Shown here piece after piece: positions 1 to 12,000 of a DNA stretch of 64,000 nucleotides. Location: positions 209,926,709 through 209,990,708 of the forward strand of contig CM057009.1 of the NCBI GenBank assembly GCA_029891345.1. The letters are read 5' to 3'. A program made the translations under genes and the position numbers. This DNA is from Dryococelus australis (taxonomy: Eukaryota; Arthropoda; Insecta; Phasmatodea; Phasmatidae). How positions within the stretch are numbered: the first letter of the stretch is position 1; every line of letters begins with the position of its first letter. Under the pieces are notes generated by a model that ran no database searches, was not told the DNA's origin, and saw only the letters and a program-made list of their open reading frames with translations.

Positions 1-659
1 ACGCCATTTCAGTGATAATATTTTAGGGCCTCTTCCTAGACTGTTCCCAGAGTAATTTGTACACAAATACATGTCTTCAACGTCCAAATATATAAGTGAA
101 TACACTGACGAATTCTAATATGAAAATTCGGGCCGCAGCGATCTCGAAATGTTCCATAACCGCGGGCTGTTCCTAAACGTTATTTAATTTTTCCTTTGTT
201 AGCTACAAACACAAAGAAAACGTTTCTCATAAACATGTAAATGTTAAAGCGTATAACACTGTCTTCGGAATATGTTATATAATCATTGAGGTCTACTATA
301 CCTATAGAGGAATAAAAGATAGTCTGCTATAAGAGACTGAAAGAAAGGGTGTATTCAAGATGGGTCACATGTTTTTAGGAAGATTGCTCAATGGCGAACT
401 TGTTGGAGGGACCTTCGTGACGTCATGCTCCAGGGAGCGAATTGTGTGTTCGGAATCTGCCACATGACTTTAACAACAAATTGTTCCATCTCGAACACAC
501 TTTTAAGACGTCACACCCCTTCTAGTGTATTATATCTCTATGATATGTTATTAAATAAAACTTGATCATGTTAAATTCTGACATTGCAGATCAGTCACTG
601 ATATCATAAATAATTACGTTAATATTACAGAATAAGTTAATAAGAGGTTTGGGGGGCTC
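1..659. other. unassigned non-coding sequence
   Basis: I see no recognisable gene, repeat unit or RNA here. Base composition is AT-rich with scattered stops in all frames. Confidence 0.4.
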
Positions 660-860
660 TTATCATCTAAGCTTAGGTCTTTAGAGCCGATGAGAGATGA
701 ATGAGCGGATACGGAGAAGCGTCTTGGAATGCAATGACGCGGAAGAGGGGGAACCGAAGATCTCCGAGAAAACCCGTCAACCTACTGTATCCTCTAGGCA
801 CGATTCCTACATGCGAAAATCCGGGAGTGACCCCGCAAGTAAAATTCGCAATTAATGAAT
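660..860 (-). repeat. SINE body, family A, reverse orientation
   Basis: Read on the - strand, this has the same body as the SINEs at 57920-58175 and 59388-59660. The shared blocks are a CTCCCGGATTTT motif, then GGGTTTTCTCGG about 60 bases later, then a C-rich CCCCC stretch and a CATCGGCTCT tail. The tRNA-like head is not preserved here, so this is a truncated copy. An open frame of 68 codons on the + strand (701-907) is antisense to the repeat and not a gene. Confidence 0.7.
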
Positions 861-1559
861 ACTGCTCAGTATCTCTGCTCTGTATCTTTCACCGCATGAA
901 ATATTAGTACTGCTGGAATGTGATTGCGACATACCATCAACTAAGTGTGGCCTCCGATTTTCTATAAATACACTTTATTGACACCTTCTCTCATCCTAAA
1001 CTGTGTTCCCAATGTAAACGGTCCTGAGTTAGTTACATAAGATTGTAGCTCTAAATCTAGACTTATAAATTTAGCTTCTCTTATCTGTTGTTCGAAACAC
1101 TGTGAACAAAATCTGAGTAAGTACTGAAATAAAACGGGTGATTTTACGATAATGGGAACCAAAAAGTAGAATCACCTACCACTAAGAAACTTAGTAAAAT
1201 CTTACAACCTGTACGCAAGAAACACTCATTTTTTTAACTGTAATTTTCTATGGCTTCACAGTCCTCCTTGGCGAGGTCATTAAGAACATGGGTGATATAT
1301 ATATATATATGGCACTTTAGCAGCATATCAGGGTGAAGTGAGGTGAAGATGGAACAGTGATAGAAAACATCTGCGTTTGGAACGATAGTACAGTAGCCCG
1401 AGAAAAGCCACCCCATCCACCAATGGTAAAGTCTGCCGCATTTTTGACATGTGAAAATTCTAGTGTAACCCGGCTGGAAATCGAAATCGAAAGCTTTGGT
1501 GGGCGGCGAGAACTATAGTCTCTACGCTACCGTAGCCCCCGACTACAACATAGTTTAAG
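861..1559. other. unassigned non-coding sequence with short AT run
   Basis: There is no recognisable gene. A short (AT)n run lies at about 1295-1312, and short open frames on the - strand have no family signature. Confidence 0.4.
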
Positions 1560-1725
1560 GGAACTGAAAAAGGAACCGTCATTAGTCTTCAGTAAGGTAC
1601 AATCTCGGAATTCGCCTGGAGTTATGTCAGGAAACCATGGAAAGCTGAAATGAGGATGCCCGGACAGGGATTCAAACCCCGGTCCTGCAGAATGATATCT
1701 CAGTGTTTACTACTATTACTATTTG
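1560..1725 (-). repeat. tRNA-derived SINE, family B, reverse orientation
   Basis: On the - strand the segment carries a B-box-like GGGGTTTGAATCCC near 1668-1685. It is followed by CCGGGCATCCTCATTTCAGC, a GTGGTTTCC block and a CTCCAGGCGAATTCC block. This layout is typical of tRNA-derived arthropod SINEs. The head upstream (towards 1725) has an eroded A box. It is a different family from the SINEs at 660, 57920 and 59388. Confidence 0.65.
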
Positions 1726-2330
1726 CTCGGTCAGTTTGATTTTACTTGTTCAGCTTTCATTAGGACATAAACAACTAATCAAGCTTAGCCAGTTAACGAA
1801 GAATTTAGTTGGAATGTGAATGTCAAATAACGGTATTTATCAGTGTTGTCATTAGATACACATAGGCCACACATATAGACATACACACCTCGAGCTAGTG
1901 ATATTAGTTTTAAATGCATTAGTCACATTATCATTGATGTTTTACACATGTTTCAATAAAGGTGTATGAAAACTATAACCTACATGCACAACCATCAAAT
2001 ATTATGTTTATACATCAAATAATTGTGACTAGCAATTTGTCCATCCACGTATTCAATCCAGAAAAAAATTAAATACTACTTATAAGCATAGTTTCTAATA
2101 ATTTTAAGTTTATTACATTTCGTCTTTTAATGGTGCAAAAATTTCGCAATACTTAATTTATAAGCTCTCAGGTATAATTGATTTCTTTTTACTTTGGAAT
2201 ACTACTGTATTTGCGTAAAATTCAAACCTCTGAAATCTATGATTAATCAGGCTTAAGCAACAGTACTGACATACCTTTAATAAATTTCGAAAATCATCAT
2301 AAGGACTGCATATTTCTGTTATTAAATATT
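1726..2330. other. unassigned AT-rich sequence
   Basis: I see nothing recognisable. Stops occur in all frames. Confidence 0.35.
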
Positions 2331-3720
2331 ATTTTTACTTGCCTTTTTCATCCACCACGCTGTTTTTCACACCTATCTATGAAGACATCATAAATGTAAT
2401 TAAAAATTTCAAAAGTAAGAGTTCCTGTGGAATAGATGAGGTTCCTATGATTCTGCTAAAAAAAAAGTGTTCTTATTTAATAAAACTGCCTTTGACTTAC
2501 ATTTCCAATGAATGTCTTGGCCAGGGAATTTTTTCTGATAGAGACTCAAATATGCAAAAGTAATACCAATACAAAATAAAGGTGACAAGGCATTAATGGA
2601 TAGCTATAAGCCTATTGCCCTCCTTATGTCCTTTTAAAACAAATTTAGAGAAATTGATAGCAAATAAACGTACCCAATTCTCAATTTTAAAAAACAAGGT
2701 TATTTCATTGTATCAGTATGGCTTTGTAGCGGGCAGATCCACAGAACAAGCTATTTAGAGTTTTACTGAAAAAATATTAACTTCTTTTTATAAAAGACAA
2801 TTCTCAACTGGTATATTCGCAGACCTTTCAAAAGCTTTTGATTGTGCCGACCACAATATGTTATTGCAAAAACTTGAACATTGTGGAATAAGAGGCGTAA
2901 CCAATAATCTGATTAAATCATATCTTGAAGACAGAAAACAGATCACCTCCATAAGACATAATGACAAAAATCACATTACAAATGTTATGTCCAATACCAG
3001 AACTACTCGAGTAAAAGTGCTACAGGGATCAATACTGGGACCAATTTTATTCTTAATATTTATTAATGATTTTCCAGAACAAATAACCAACGGCTCAGCT
3101 ATAATATTTGTGGATGACACAAACATTTTGGTAACTAGTTCAAATAACGCTGTTCATGAAGGAAATATAAAACAATCATTGATTGAGATGTCCATTTGGT
3201 TCCAGTTTAATAAATTAATACCTATTAAATGTAAACTAATCTGTGCTCATGAGTTTCACGCAAAGAAATAAACATACAATGCAGGATGAAAGATGCACAA
3301 CAATAGAAAAATACGGGTTACAAACAATAAATAGTACAGAATTTCTAGGGCTCATTGTAGACAGTAATTTAACATGGACTGAGCATGTTGATAGTTTCTA
3401 TAAAAAATTTAGTTCAGTGTGTTTTGCGGTACATACCTTAAAAAATATTTGTAATAATAATACAATACTTGCATACTATTTCTCAAATATTCAGTCCACA
3501 GTAAATTATGGAATCATATTTTGGGGTAAATCGACAAAATCGAAAAAGGTTTTTAGATTACAGAAGAATATAGTGAGATTAATAAGCAATAAGGAAAAAA
3601 GAAGCCATTGTAGGCCGCTATCCTATAGAATAAGTAGACGATCTCTGTCTGTCTGTACGTCTTCAATACCTCTAAGGCCTAGAAACTCAACAGAAGTTCT
3701 TCAAATTTTGTAGAGTGAAT
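2331..3720 (+). pseudogene. decayed LINE reverse transcriptase (Jockey/CR1 group)
   Basis: This is a remnant of a non-LTR retrotransposon reverse transcriptase on the + strand. The thumb-proximal part (about 2339-2563) reads SSCGIDEVP, a weakly kept SSxGxDxVP motif. A second frame (2820-3270) holds the active-site blocks: FADLSKAFDCADHNMLLQKL (block A), LQGSILGPILFLIFIND (block B with the usual Pro-Gln reduced to Leu-Gln) and IIFVDDTNILV (block C, an intact Asp-Asp). A third frame (3243-3713) continues with EFLGLIVDSNLTWTEHV and a C-terminal thumb-like region. There are stops and frameshifts between blocks at about 2560-2820 and near 3240. No endonuclease domain was found upstream, consistent with 5' truncation. 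The match to the Jockey superfamily is confident; the exact clade is not. Confidence 0.85.
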
Positions 3721-3929
3721 CCTCAGGGTAAAATACAGGTCAAGTTCAAATTTCAGCAAGATCAGATTACGCAATCATTACCTTTTACCCAAAAAACTAA
3801 TATTTTATTACTTTTTCCCTATGAAAAGTTTTGTATTAATGCATAGAGAATATTGCATAGAGATATGAAGATGATGGCATATCATTTTTGTTTACTTTAA
3901 ATGTCTCGCGTCAATTTTGAGTTAATGAA
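3721..3929. other. possible LINE 3' flank
   Basis: Non-coding sequence directly downstream of the LINE remnant. No clear poly-A tail or target-site duplication was identified. Confidence 0.3.
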
Positions 3930-4120
3930 GTGGTGCCGCAGTGGCCAAGTTGATAGATATATATCAAATAGGAACTTAGTAGCTCAGTGGATAGAGATAT
4001 TCCATGTGGGGCCTCAGTGGCAAAGTGACTAGAGCGATTGCAAGTGGGGCCCTAATGACTCAGTGGATAGATCGATTCCAAGTGGTGCCACAGTGGCTTA
4101 ATGGATATAACTGTATCCAA
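3930..4120 (+). repeat. tandem array of 38-bp tRNA A-box-like units
   Basis: Five units start at 3930, 3968, 4006, 4044 and 4082, a strict 38-base spacing. A typical unit runs GTGGTGCCNCAGTGGCNNAG followed by TGGATAGAGNGATTCCAA. The CTCAGTGGATAGAG part closely resembles the D-arm/A-box of a tRNA, but no unit has a T-arm or B box. Units diverge from one another by roughly a fifth to a third. This could be a minisatellite grown from a tRNA-derived SINE head. Confidence 0.75.
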
Positions 4121-5531
4121 TGTTGAGTTAATTTAAAAAAAAATTTTCAGTCTTTGTATGATGATAAAATTTTGTAACATCGTAACTGTTCTAGGCACGT
4201 GACAATACTAAAGACACTGACACGGGATAACTCCTAGTTTATAAATATCAAAATTATCACTCTTCCAAGGCATGTATATGTACCGTAGTATTCTTTTTAA
4301 CGTAGAAAACACTAAAAAAAAGTTTAAAAAAATAGTTATATACACCATTACTACATCAGACAAGCTAATCATCTTCACCTATTCTTCTACAGTACCTCAA
4401 AATTTACATCAAATCCATACTATGCTGGGGCAAAACTAATAAATAACCTACCCAGTACTTTGAAGTAAATTAATTATTTTGCAGTAATTAAAAATAACTG
4501 TTATAACCTACTTTTTAAATAAGGCCTTCTATTCCGTAGATGAATATTTAAATAAAGATGAATTTATATAATGCAAAACAAGACTGATATAAGAAGACTT
4601 CATGTAATACCTTGTGTTTCAATGTAATGTAGACTTTACATATAAATACTTTAATATATCTCTGTATATGAATTGTAATAACTTGTACTGCAACCAAAAT
4701 GTAGACTTTATATGTTTGTAGAGCTGCTGGAATTAAGAAGAATGTAAAGCATATTATTTATCTGTTATATATGTTTATGTTAATGTAATTGTGTGCAAAT
4801 ATCCATACTGCATAACAAATATTAAAAAAAAAAATTGACAAGTTCTTTCCAAAGTGTATTGGAATACGGGATGCGGGTAAATAAAAAAATTTATTAATTA
4901 GTTAGGTGATTTCCCTTGGCTACTTTCCCGCCATGCAGAAATAAGCATGTGTGCTCTATCCCTGTTCTTTTTAAAAAGTGTCTTTTTACCACTCATTGTG
5001 GTGTCTCCCACCAAATTCAAAAGAGTGGTTACGCGATACTGTAAAGTAACCAATGACGGCCTCCAGCATGCGCGACACCTGGGTTGCGTTACTGTAATGA
5101 ATCACTGCGCGCGGATAGCCTGTCACCTATGGTTGGACGTGTGAACTACGACGTATTAAATCAGTGCTAAATCCCGTGTCAACTGCCGTTTTCAAGACTC
5201 GAGGAGCAATAAATTTTACAGCTTGTGTTGCTTCTATATGCATCCTGCAATTTTCAACGCTATGTACACAAATGTGTTGGGGGTTGACACTTTTCAGTTT
5301 TCCATTTGAAATTAAAATTTATTAGTATTCGCCTATTGAAGTTCGTCATATTGACGGATATGTAATATGTAAAATAAAACAAATTTTGAAATTTCGGTAA
5401 TGGAAATCTAAAATCCAACCTTAAACAGTATATTAATATTACCCTGATTTCCAAATATGTAACGGTTTTCACAGTATCTCTAGAGCCACGAACGTCAATT
5501 TCGCGGCTCGCAGCCTCATGTCCCACTCCCT
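4121..5531. other. unassigned AT-rich sequence
   Basis: No gene is recognised. A poly-A run lies near 4820-4836, possibly the tail of an eroded retroelement. A slightly GC-richer stretch at 4900-5150 has short open frames without a family signature. Confidence 0.35.
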
Positions 5532-5774
5532 CTTAAGCGATCACTCGCACTGCTGTGCGGCCCTGCCTGCCATTTATACATGCATTTTTTCATAGATGAA
5601 GAAATGCATGTATAAATAAGTAGAAATACTTCGAAAAAGGCGAAAAAAATATATTTGAAAGTACATTAAAATATATTTGAAATGTATTTTTAATGCAAAA
5701 TAGGTTTAATTAATTTAAATAAGTAAATTTCACTCTTTCCCATGACAGCTGGTAACATTTAAAAAGAAATATAT

Positions 5775-5850
5775 AATTTGCTAGCACAGGGGTCGAACTG
5801 GGGCCCTTTCGTCTTTAAGTCAGACATGCTAACCTCTAGACTATTACAAG
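5775..5850 (-). repeat. tRNA-like module inside left arm
   Basis: Read on the - strand this contains TCTAGAGGTTAGCATG (A-box-like) and AGTTCGACCCC (B-box-like) spaced like a tRNA. Its counterpart in the other arm is at 16305-16365. It is too divergent in its stems to be a working tRNA gene and is best seen as a tRNA-derived SINE head. Confidence 0.55.
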
Positions 5851-5930
5851 CTCACATTAAGGTCAGTGCTTAAAATGTGTATAGTCAAAATGTAGAAGCT
5901 TACATATACACTCACAATTAGGCTACCGCC

Positions 5931-7229
5931 CAGTGGCGAGCTCTCTCACCTCTCCTTCACCCACCCAACTCCTCTTCCACTCCCTTCCTGAACTTACCAA
6001 CCCCTATCACAGATACAAATTCCTCCCTCAACACATTCCACTCCCTCACAGGCCTCACAAGCATAGAATACCTACCTCGCTCCGTCCTCCACACCCTCTG
6101 AAGCTTCTCACCGTTGTTCTAAACACCCCCTTACTTAGCCTGCAGTGTAGCCCTCCCCCTCCTCCCTCTTCATTCACCATCCTGTACATCCTGACTAGCC
6201 GTTCAACTTTCCTCCTGCCCCTCAATGAGCTCCACCCCATTTCTTTCATCATCACTGATGGCCTATAGTTCCCTTCTTCCTCATCATACTGCCCCTGCCT
6301 TCTCCACCTACCTTTCACCCATCTTGCTGCCCTTCTCTGCACCTTTTCCAGTTCTCGCACCTCCACCTCCACATACGGGTTCCATACTGCGGCAGCATAT
6401 TCTAACATTGGCCGTACCATTATGCCATACACCTTCACCTCACAGCTGACTCCCTTCAGAACCCTTCCCAGCATACCCAGAGCCCTTGTTCCCTTTGAAA
6501 CCACCCTCTCTACCTGTTTTTTCCATCTGAGGTCTCCCTGCAGTACAATCCCTAGATACTTATAGTCTGCTGCTTCTTCTATCTCTTGTCCCTCCCATCT
6601 GTAAATTTCCCTGCTTATCACCTTCTTCCTTGTAAACCTCACCAGCTTAGTTCTTCTAACATTTATCTTCATTTTATTTTTCCTGGACCACAACCATATC
6701 TTGTCAACGTTCGCCTGCAAATTTACGCCCCCCCTTCCACTTATGCATACACAACACACTCGTCTGCAAACAATCTTATTTTTCCCCTAATCCCCAAACC
6801 CTTGTCATTTACCATTATGGTAAATAACAAAGGACCCAGCACGTTTCCCTGTTGTACCCCTGACATAACCTCCTCTTCCTCCGATATTGCCTCTCCCACT
6901 TTCACCCTCTGCCTTCGCCCCCTGAGGAAGTTCCCTATCCATTCCACTAACCTCCTGTCCGGTATCAGCGCCTCCACTTTCCTCATCAATGTCCCATGGG
7001 GCACCTTATCAAATGCCTTCTCAAAATCTATGAAGCAGGCATCCACCTGCTTCCTCTAATAACCCAGACAGCTGAGTCTCACATGAGTATCCCCTCCTGA
7101 AACCATGTTGGGACTCCTGCAACCAATTCCTATTGTTCAAAACCCTAACCACATACTGAACCACCAACCTCTCCATTATTTTCCCATACTTGATGTGAGA
7201 CTCACCGGTATGTAGCTACATTCCCTGAT
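5931..7229 (-). pseudogene. CR1-like LINE reverse transcriptase fragment
   Basis: This non-LTR retrotransposon fragment reads from 7229 down to about 5931. At the 5' side a GFRRGYSCETQL stretch (about 7090) is the conserved QHGFRxGxSCETQL region. Block A follows as DFEKAFDKVPHG (about 7020), block B as GVQQGNVLGPLLF (about 6840), and block C as LFADECVVYA, where the second catalytic Asp of FADD has become Glu. After a frameshift near 6750, a 230-residue open frame continues with the thumb region (DYKYLGIVLQGDLRWKKQV, then ARWVKGRW). It lacks the endonuclease and is 5'-truncated. It sits exactly inside the left inverted-repeat arm, so it inserted after the arm existed. Clade assignment (CR1/L2-like) is by motif style only. 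Confidence 0.85.
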
Positions 7230-8212
7230 CACATTTTATTAATGTATTAAATATTGTGTTATACTTATTTTCAATCTCTATATATAGCTAATGAATACTC
7301 ATATTTTGAAAATTTTTTGTTTAATTTATTTAAAAGCAAGCGATTTACTGTATTAAAATCATCTCGTTATTTTTCATTCAGCGTCTGACTATTAAATTAC
7401 ATTGAAAGATTTTTATATTCTTTTTAAGTAGATATGTAGCAATTCGTGATGTAAGCAAGTGAATATGGACACACATTTATGTAGACAAATATATTTTACG
7501 ATCTCTTAGGGCTAGGCACACGAAATTTTTAGCTTACAAGTAAAATTTCTGGCTACATGGTGTATGATGAACTTTATAAGCATAGTGGGTAGCTAAAATT
7601 ATAATCATTTCGTAGTGTTTTTATCATGATATGTTTATAACAGACTGGTTACGATACAGTATTAAAATAAGGGAATAAAAATATTCAAATATTTTGATTT
7701 ATAAATTTATTTAATTTTAAGCTGTACCGAAAATGTACATAGGGCATAGAAAAAGTTCTTTCAACTTCATTTCAGGTCTCCTCTCTCCAAGACTAAATAC
7801 TGCACGATGTTAATTATTTATTATCTCGACAATTTTTTTAGACACAACTATCCTACGCGGATTTTATGCTATGTATGTATAAATGACTAAACCAAGCACC
7901 AACACATGCTCTATATATCAGGGGAAGTAGGCAGTGTACAACACCAGCGAGAAATTAATGTATTTTTATTTATATTTTTCCATACTTCAGACTACAAACA
8001 TAACAAAAATCTTAAGTTTTCCACACCAATCACGTAGTAGTGAACATAATCAGCTTATACGCAGCTCAAGACAGTCCTTTCTAACAAGCGAACCAGAACC
8101 CTTGGCCATATATTATTTTCGACAAAGTTTTACTACTGCCACTGTCAAAAAGCTCTATAATATGAACCCGCCGATTAATACACTCGCAAGCAGGCATATT
8201 AACGTTTAATGT

Positions 8213-8748
8213 TCCATCCACTGTAACTCTTGCATACCATCTGTTCTACCGACTAACACCAGACTAACATAGGCCTGCAAAAACGTTTTTTAAATTTAAT
8301 ATTTTAACTATATATTTTAACTTACATGTAATATATTTTTTTCTAGCCCAGACTTAAGTATTTACATGTAGGGACTTTGTACTCTATGTTAAACGTGGAA
8401 TATTCCCTACCCCTAACCTTATTTCACCTAACCGAAGAATCTAAGCACATTGTAAGAACTATGATTATATTTTATTCAGTTTATCTAAACATCTGCTTAA
8501 CCTAACTCTACTTCAGTATCAAATTTACCTAACTTCACCTTATTTAACATCACCTAACCTAAATTCACCCAACCTAACATTTCCAAGACACCACAATTAG
8601 CACTGAAGACACTGCACTTAGCACCTTAACAGATTCAGGTATGTCAGATTCAGGCACACAAAAAAATAGTAAAAACAAATTTTAACTGATGGAATTATGA
8701 TATTAGTGAATCCACCACCACCTCCACCTCCTCCACTGAAATCATTGC
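8213..8748. other. unassigned non-coding sequence
   Basis: Start of the interval between the inverted arms. At 8440-8580 it has several CACCTAACCTAA-like short repeats but no gene. Confidence 0.35.
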
Positions 8749-9055
8749 TCATTTAGAGTCAATTAGAGTCATTTTGGAGTTTTTGAGTTATTTAGAGTCA
8801 TTTGGAGTAATTTGGATTAGGTTTGGAGTCACCTGTAGTCATTATGGAGTCATTTAAAGTCAGTTCGGAGTAATTTGTAGTCATTTTGGAGACATTTAGA
8901 GCCATTTATATTAATTTTTGAGTCATTTAGAGTCGTTTGGAGTCATCTTGGAGTCATTTGGAGTCATTTTTGAATAATTTTGGAATCATTTAGAGTCATT
9001 TTGGAGTATTTTTGAGTCAAAGAGCCAAACATTAAGAGTCAAAGATTCAGTCTTG
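8749..9055 (+). repeat. GAGTCATTT-type degenerate minisatellite
   Basis: About thirty tandem variants of a 9-11 base core, GAGTCATTT(T/A)G, occur in a row (GAGTCATTTAGAGTCATTTG and similar). Units drift by single substitutions and short length changes. Confidence 0.8.
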
Positions 9056-12000
9056 TGAGTGGACGGTCTGACAGGAGATAGTTGTCTACTTTAAGTATAA
9101 CCATGAGTTCAAGCTGAGTAAAGATGACACGAGGCAGATATATATTTTCACATTAAAAAAACCTTATTCACTTGCACAGCAATGATTATTAGTTAGCAGC
9201 TACCATTGGCCATGTAGAACTCAGTCGATGTTACAAGTACTATTGCCCTCCTATGGCATGTACTCGCATAAATGTTGATAGATAGATAACCACATTTTTG
9301 CAGAATATATGCTCTACCTAACAACACAAGTCTAAATACATGCATACCTCATAGGATTCAAGTAGACCTCAGCTTACACTGACCTTAAATAAATAATCAC
9401 AGGTCCAAATTGTTTGTCATACCATCAGACACCAGCCAATTATCATACCATCCATAAAAAAATTACCTGATTAAATCAACTATCCATACCTATAAAAATG
9501 CTGACCACCACACCTCAGTCATACAAAACAAAAATGTGAGTAACTCATGCAGACCGGGAGTATTGGGTACTATACCAAGCATAACCTCAGTATACATCAG
9601 TTATACCCCACAGATCTCATTGTATATGAAACATAACACAACTTCTCATTATATACCACCCCCAACCAAAACGTTCTAGGTGGCAACCTTCCATCATACC
9701 GGACAATAATATAAATCACTCTATCAACCAATAAACCATTTAATTATGCCAGCCATACATATTAATAGCTGCTCTTACGAAACCTACCAAGAAACATACC
9801 ACCAGCTTACGTAAAAACCATATTGATAACCTAAAGGTACTGAGTGCTAAAACAGATACATAATAACTTTCACCATGCCATTAGCTTGCCTCAGCAATTC
9901 AGTGTCGAAAGCCATACAACCTGGCGTACCCATATACTATACCATCTGAATATATAAACGCACCACCACAGCAGATAGCCATGCCAACCAAAACATTCTG
10001 CAGAAACCATATCATTCGCTCTAATGCAAGCATGCCTCAGTCATGATATTAACAATACAGACCATATTAACTTCCATACCTCAGGCTTACTGATCAATAA
10101 CAACAGTCAACTATATTGACTACCATTTCACCCCATCGAACTTCACCAGTTACACATATAAACAAAACATACCAGCATCCCAGCCAGTCAAATATTCAAA
10201 TCATAAGCTCCAGCCATGCTATCATAATGTCAATACTAATAATTTAAACATCTATGGCATCCATACAGTCTTAATTCCCAGATACCATATCATGCTAATC
10301 AACATAATGGATATACCAACCATACAAGAAACTAACTGTACAATCAAGTCATACCGATATGTTATAACATCAAGATGTACTAGCTATAACAAAATCCAAA
10401 CCATACAACATAGCCAACACTGGTAGACAATACCATCATGTTGTTCTATCAATTTCAGCTTTTCCAAGATATCATACCAACCAAAAACATACTTGTCAGA
10501 CATATTAACCAAAAAAATATTACCAAAACAAGCTACCTATAACAACCATGCAGAGAGGACATACGGTATAAATATTCTAAAAGGCCTCTACCAAAGATAA
10601 GCGTACATATAATTCGTATTATTATCAGGCTGGCCGACATAATATTCAAGCCATTAAATTCGACCTTCTATACTGACCATCACACCAGTCATCTTACCTC
10701 CTGCCCTCCTGTTGAATAGCCATACAGGCACCTCACACTCAGAGACTATTCCATAATATTCCATAATAATTTACTCCCTCCTATCGTCAATCCAAACTAC
10801 TACAAAGTCCCAATCACACATTTCAGATATCGCTACTACCATACTGATAGACCATACAAGCAAGACACACCACCAAACCAGTCAACCAATGAGTATACCC
10901 AGGTCATCATATAGAATAGTTTAGAAACAAGAGAGACTGCACTCACATCTCTAACAAATCTCTCAAGAGGTTAGATCTCTCGAAAGGTACACACGAGTAT
11001 GGCCGACCAACTTGCAAAGGAGATAAATACAAAGTGTAGGGGAGGACGAGACTAGTTCAAACATTACCGCTAGGGGAGGCGTGTCGACAACAAGACATTT
11101 GTTCCCCACCATCTGACGAGATCACATTCACCTAATATGACAGCCTGCGAGGGTATCCATACAACCCTTACTAATATCAACTTTACCGCTTCAGAACATA
11201 TCTACTAAACTATCGCATTACATAAAAGATACATAAATCTCGTCCATCACATGCAACACTATGCAAACGTCTCAGCAGATGAATGACTGTCACTTATTGT
11301 TTTGTCAACGACTCATACGAACTAGGATTTCTAGGGTAAAAAGTAAATATCCATTCTTACTATACTTTCGACAAACACACACACACACACACACTGCACA
11401 CTAACAGAATGAATTAAATACCTAAACCTTCCTTGCTTGCTATCAGTCAGGTTTATCTAAACACACCCAACATTTATAACTTTCATGAATGTAGTAACAT
11501 ACAATGGAAGAATATATCAAATCTAAAATCCAGCCATGGGTAATTAAACAGATCATAAAGGTTCTAATGCATTACCTTTGAAACAATATTTATTAGAACT
11601 CTTTAAAATATAACTATTTTCACATACATCTTACATTTAAAAAAAACATATATACTTTAGTAATGTATCATGCAAAGGCAAACAATATATATATATATAT
11701 ATACGTATATTCGGAAGGACATAGGTTCGAACATTCTACCAGCATTTAACAATACACATCCAAGATATTCCATTCATTAAAGAATATTCTCTATCAGTAT
11801 TCCATTTCATCTCTCCTATAGAAAAACATTTTGAACTCTCCTCGCAAACATGTTACCGCCATACCATGATATTCTATTAACTAGAGAGCATTTACTATAA
11901 GAAATAGTTATGTTAGACTGATCTCAACTACTACAAATCACTCGCTTATAAACATAACTTTAAAAATCCATGATATATTGCAATTCTTTAATGGATACAT

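Larger units (their letters stand above)
5532..8212 (+). repeat. left arm of a ~1.38-kb inverted repeat, split by a LINE
   Basis: The segments 5532-5930 and 7230-8212 together match, in reverse complement, the uninterrupted segment 15228-16612. Matching landmarks on the left are CTTAAGCGATCACTC at 5532, CATGACAGCTGGTAAC near 5742, TTTATAACAGACTGGTTACG near 7634, TTTCAGGTCTCCTCTC near 7771 and GTACAACACCAGCGAGAAATT near 7936. Removing the LINE at 5931-7229 leaves about 1382 bp, against 1385 bp on the right. By eye, identity is roughly 70-80 percent. The arms contain a tRNA-like module and no open frame of note. They could be terminal repeats of a large element or two copies of one dispersed repeat. 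Confidence 0.8.

Noticed and set aside
701..907. 68-codon open frame on the + strand
   Set aside because: It lies on the antisense strand of a SINE whose body is shared with two other copies in the window.
8749..9055. CRISPR-like array
   Set aside because: The units are short and contiguous with no unique spacers, and the DNA is eukaryotic; it is a minisatellite.
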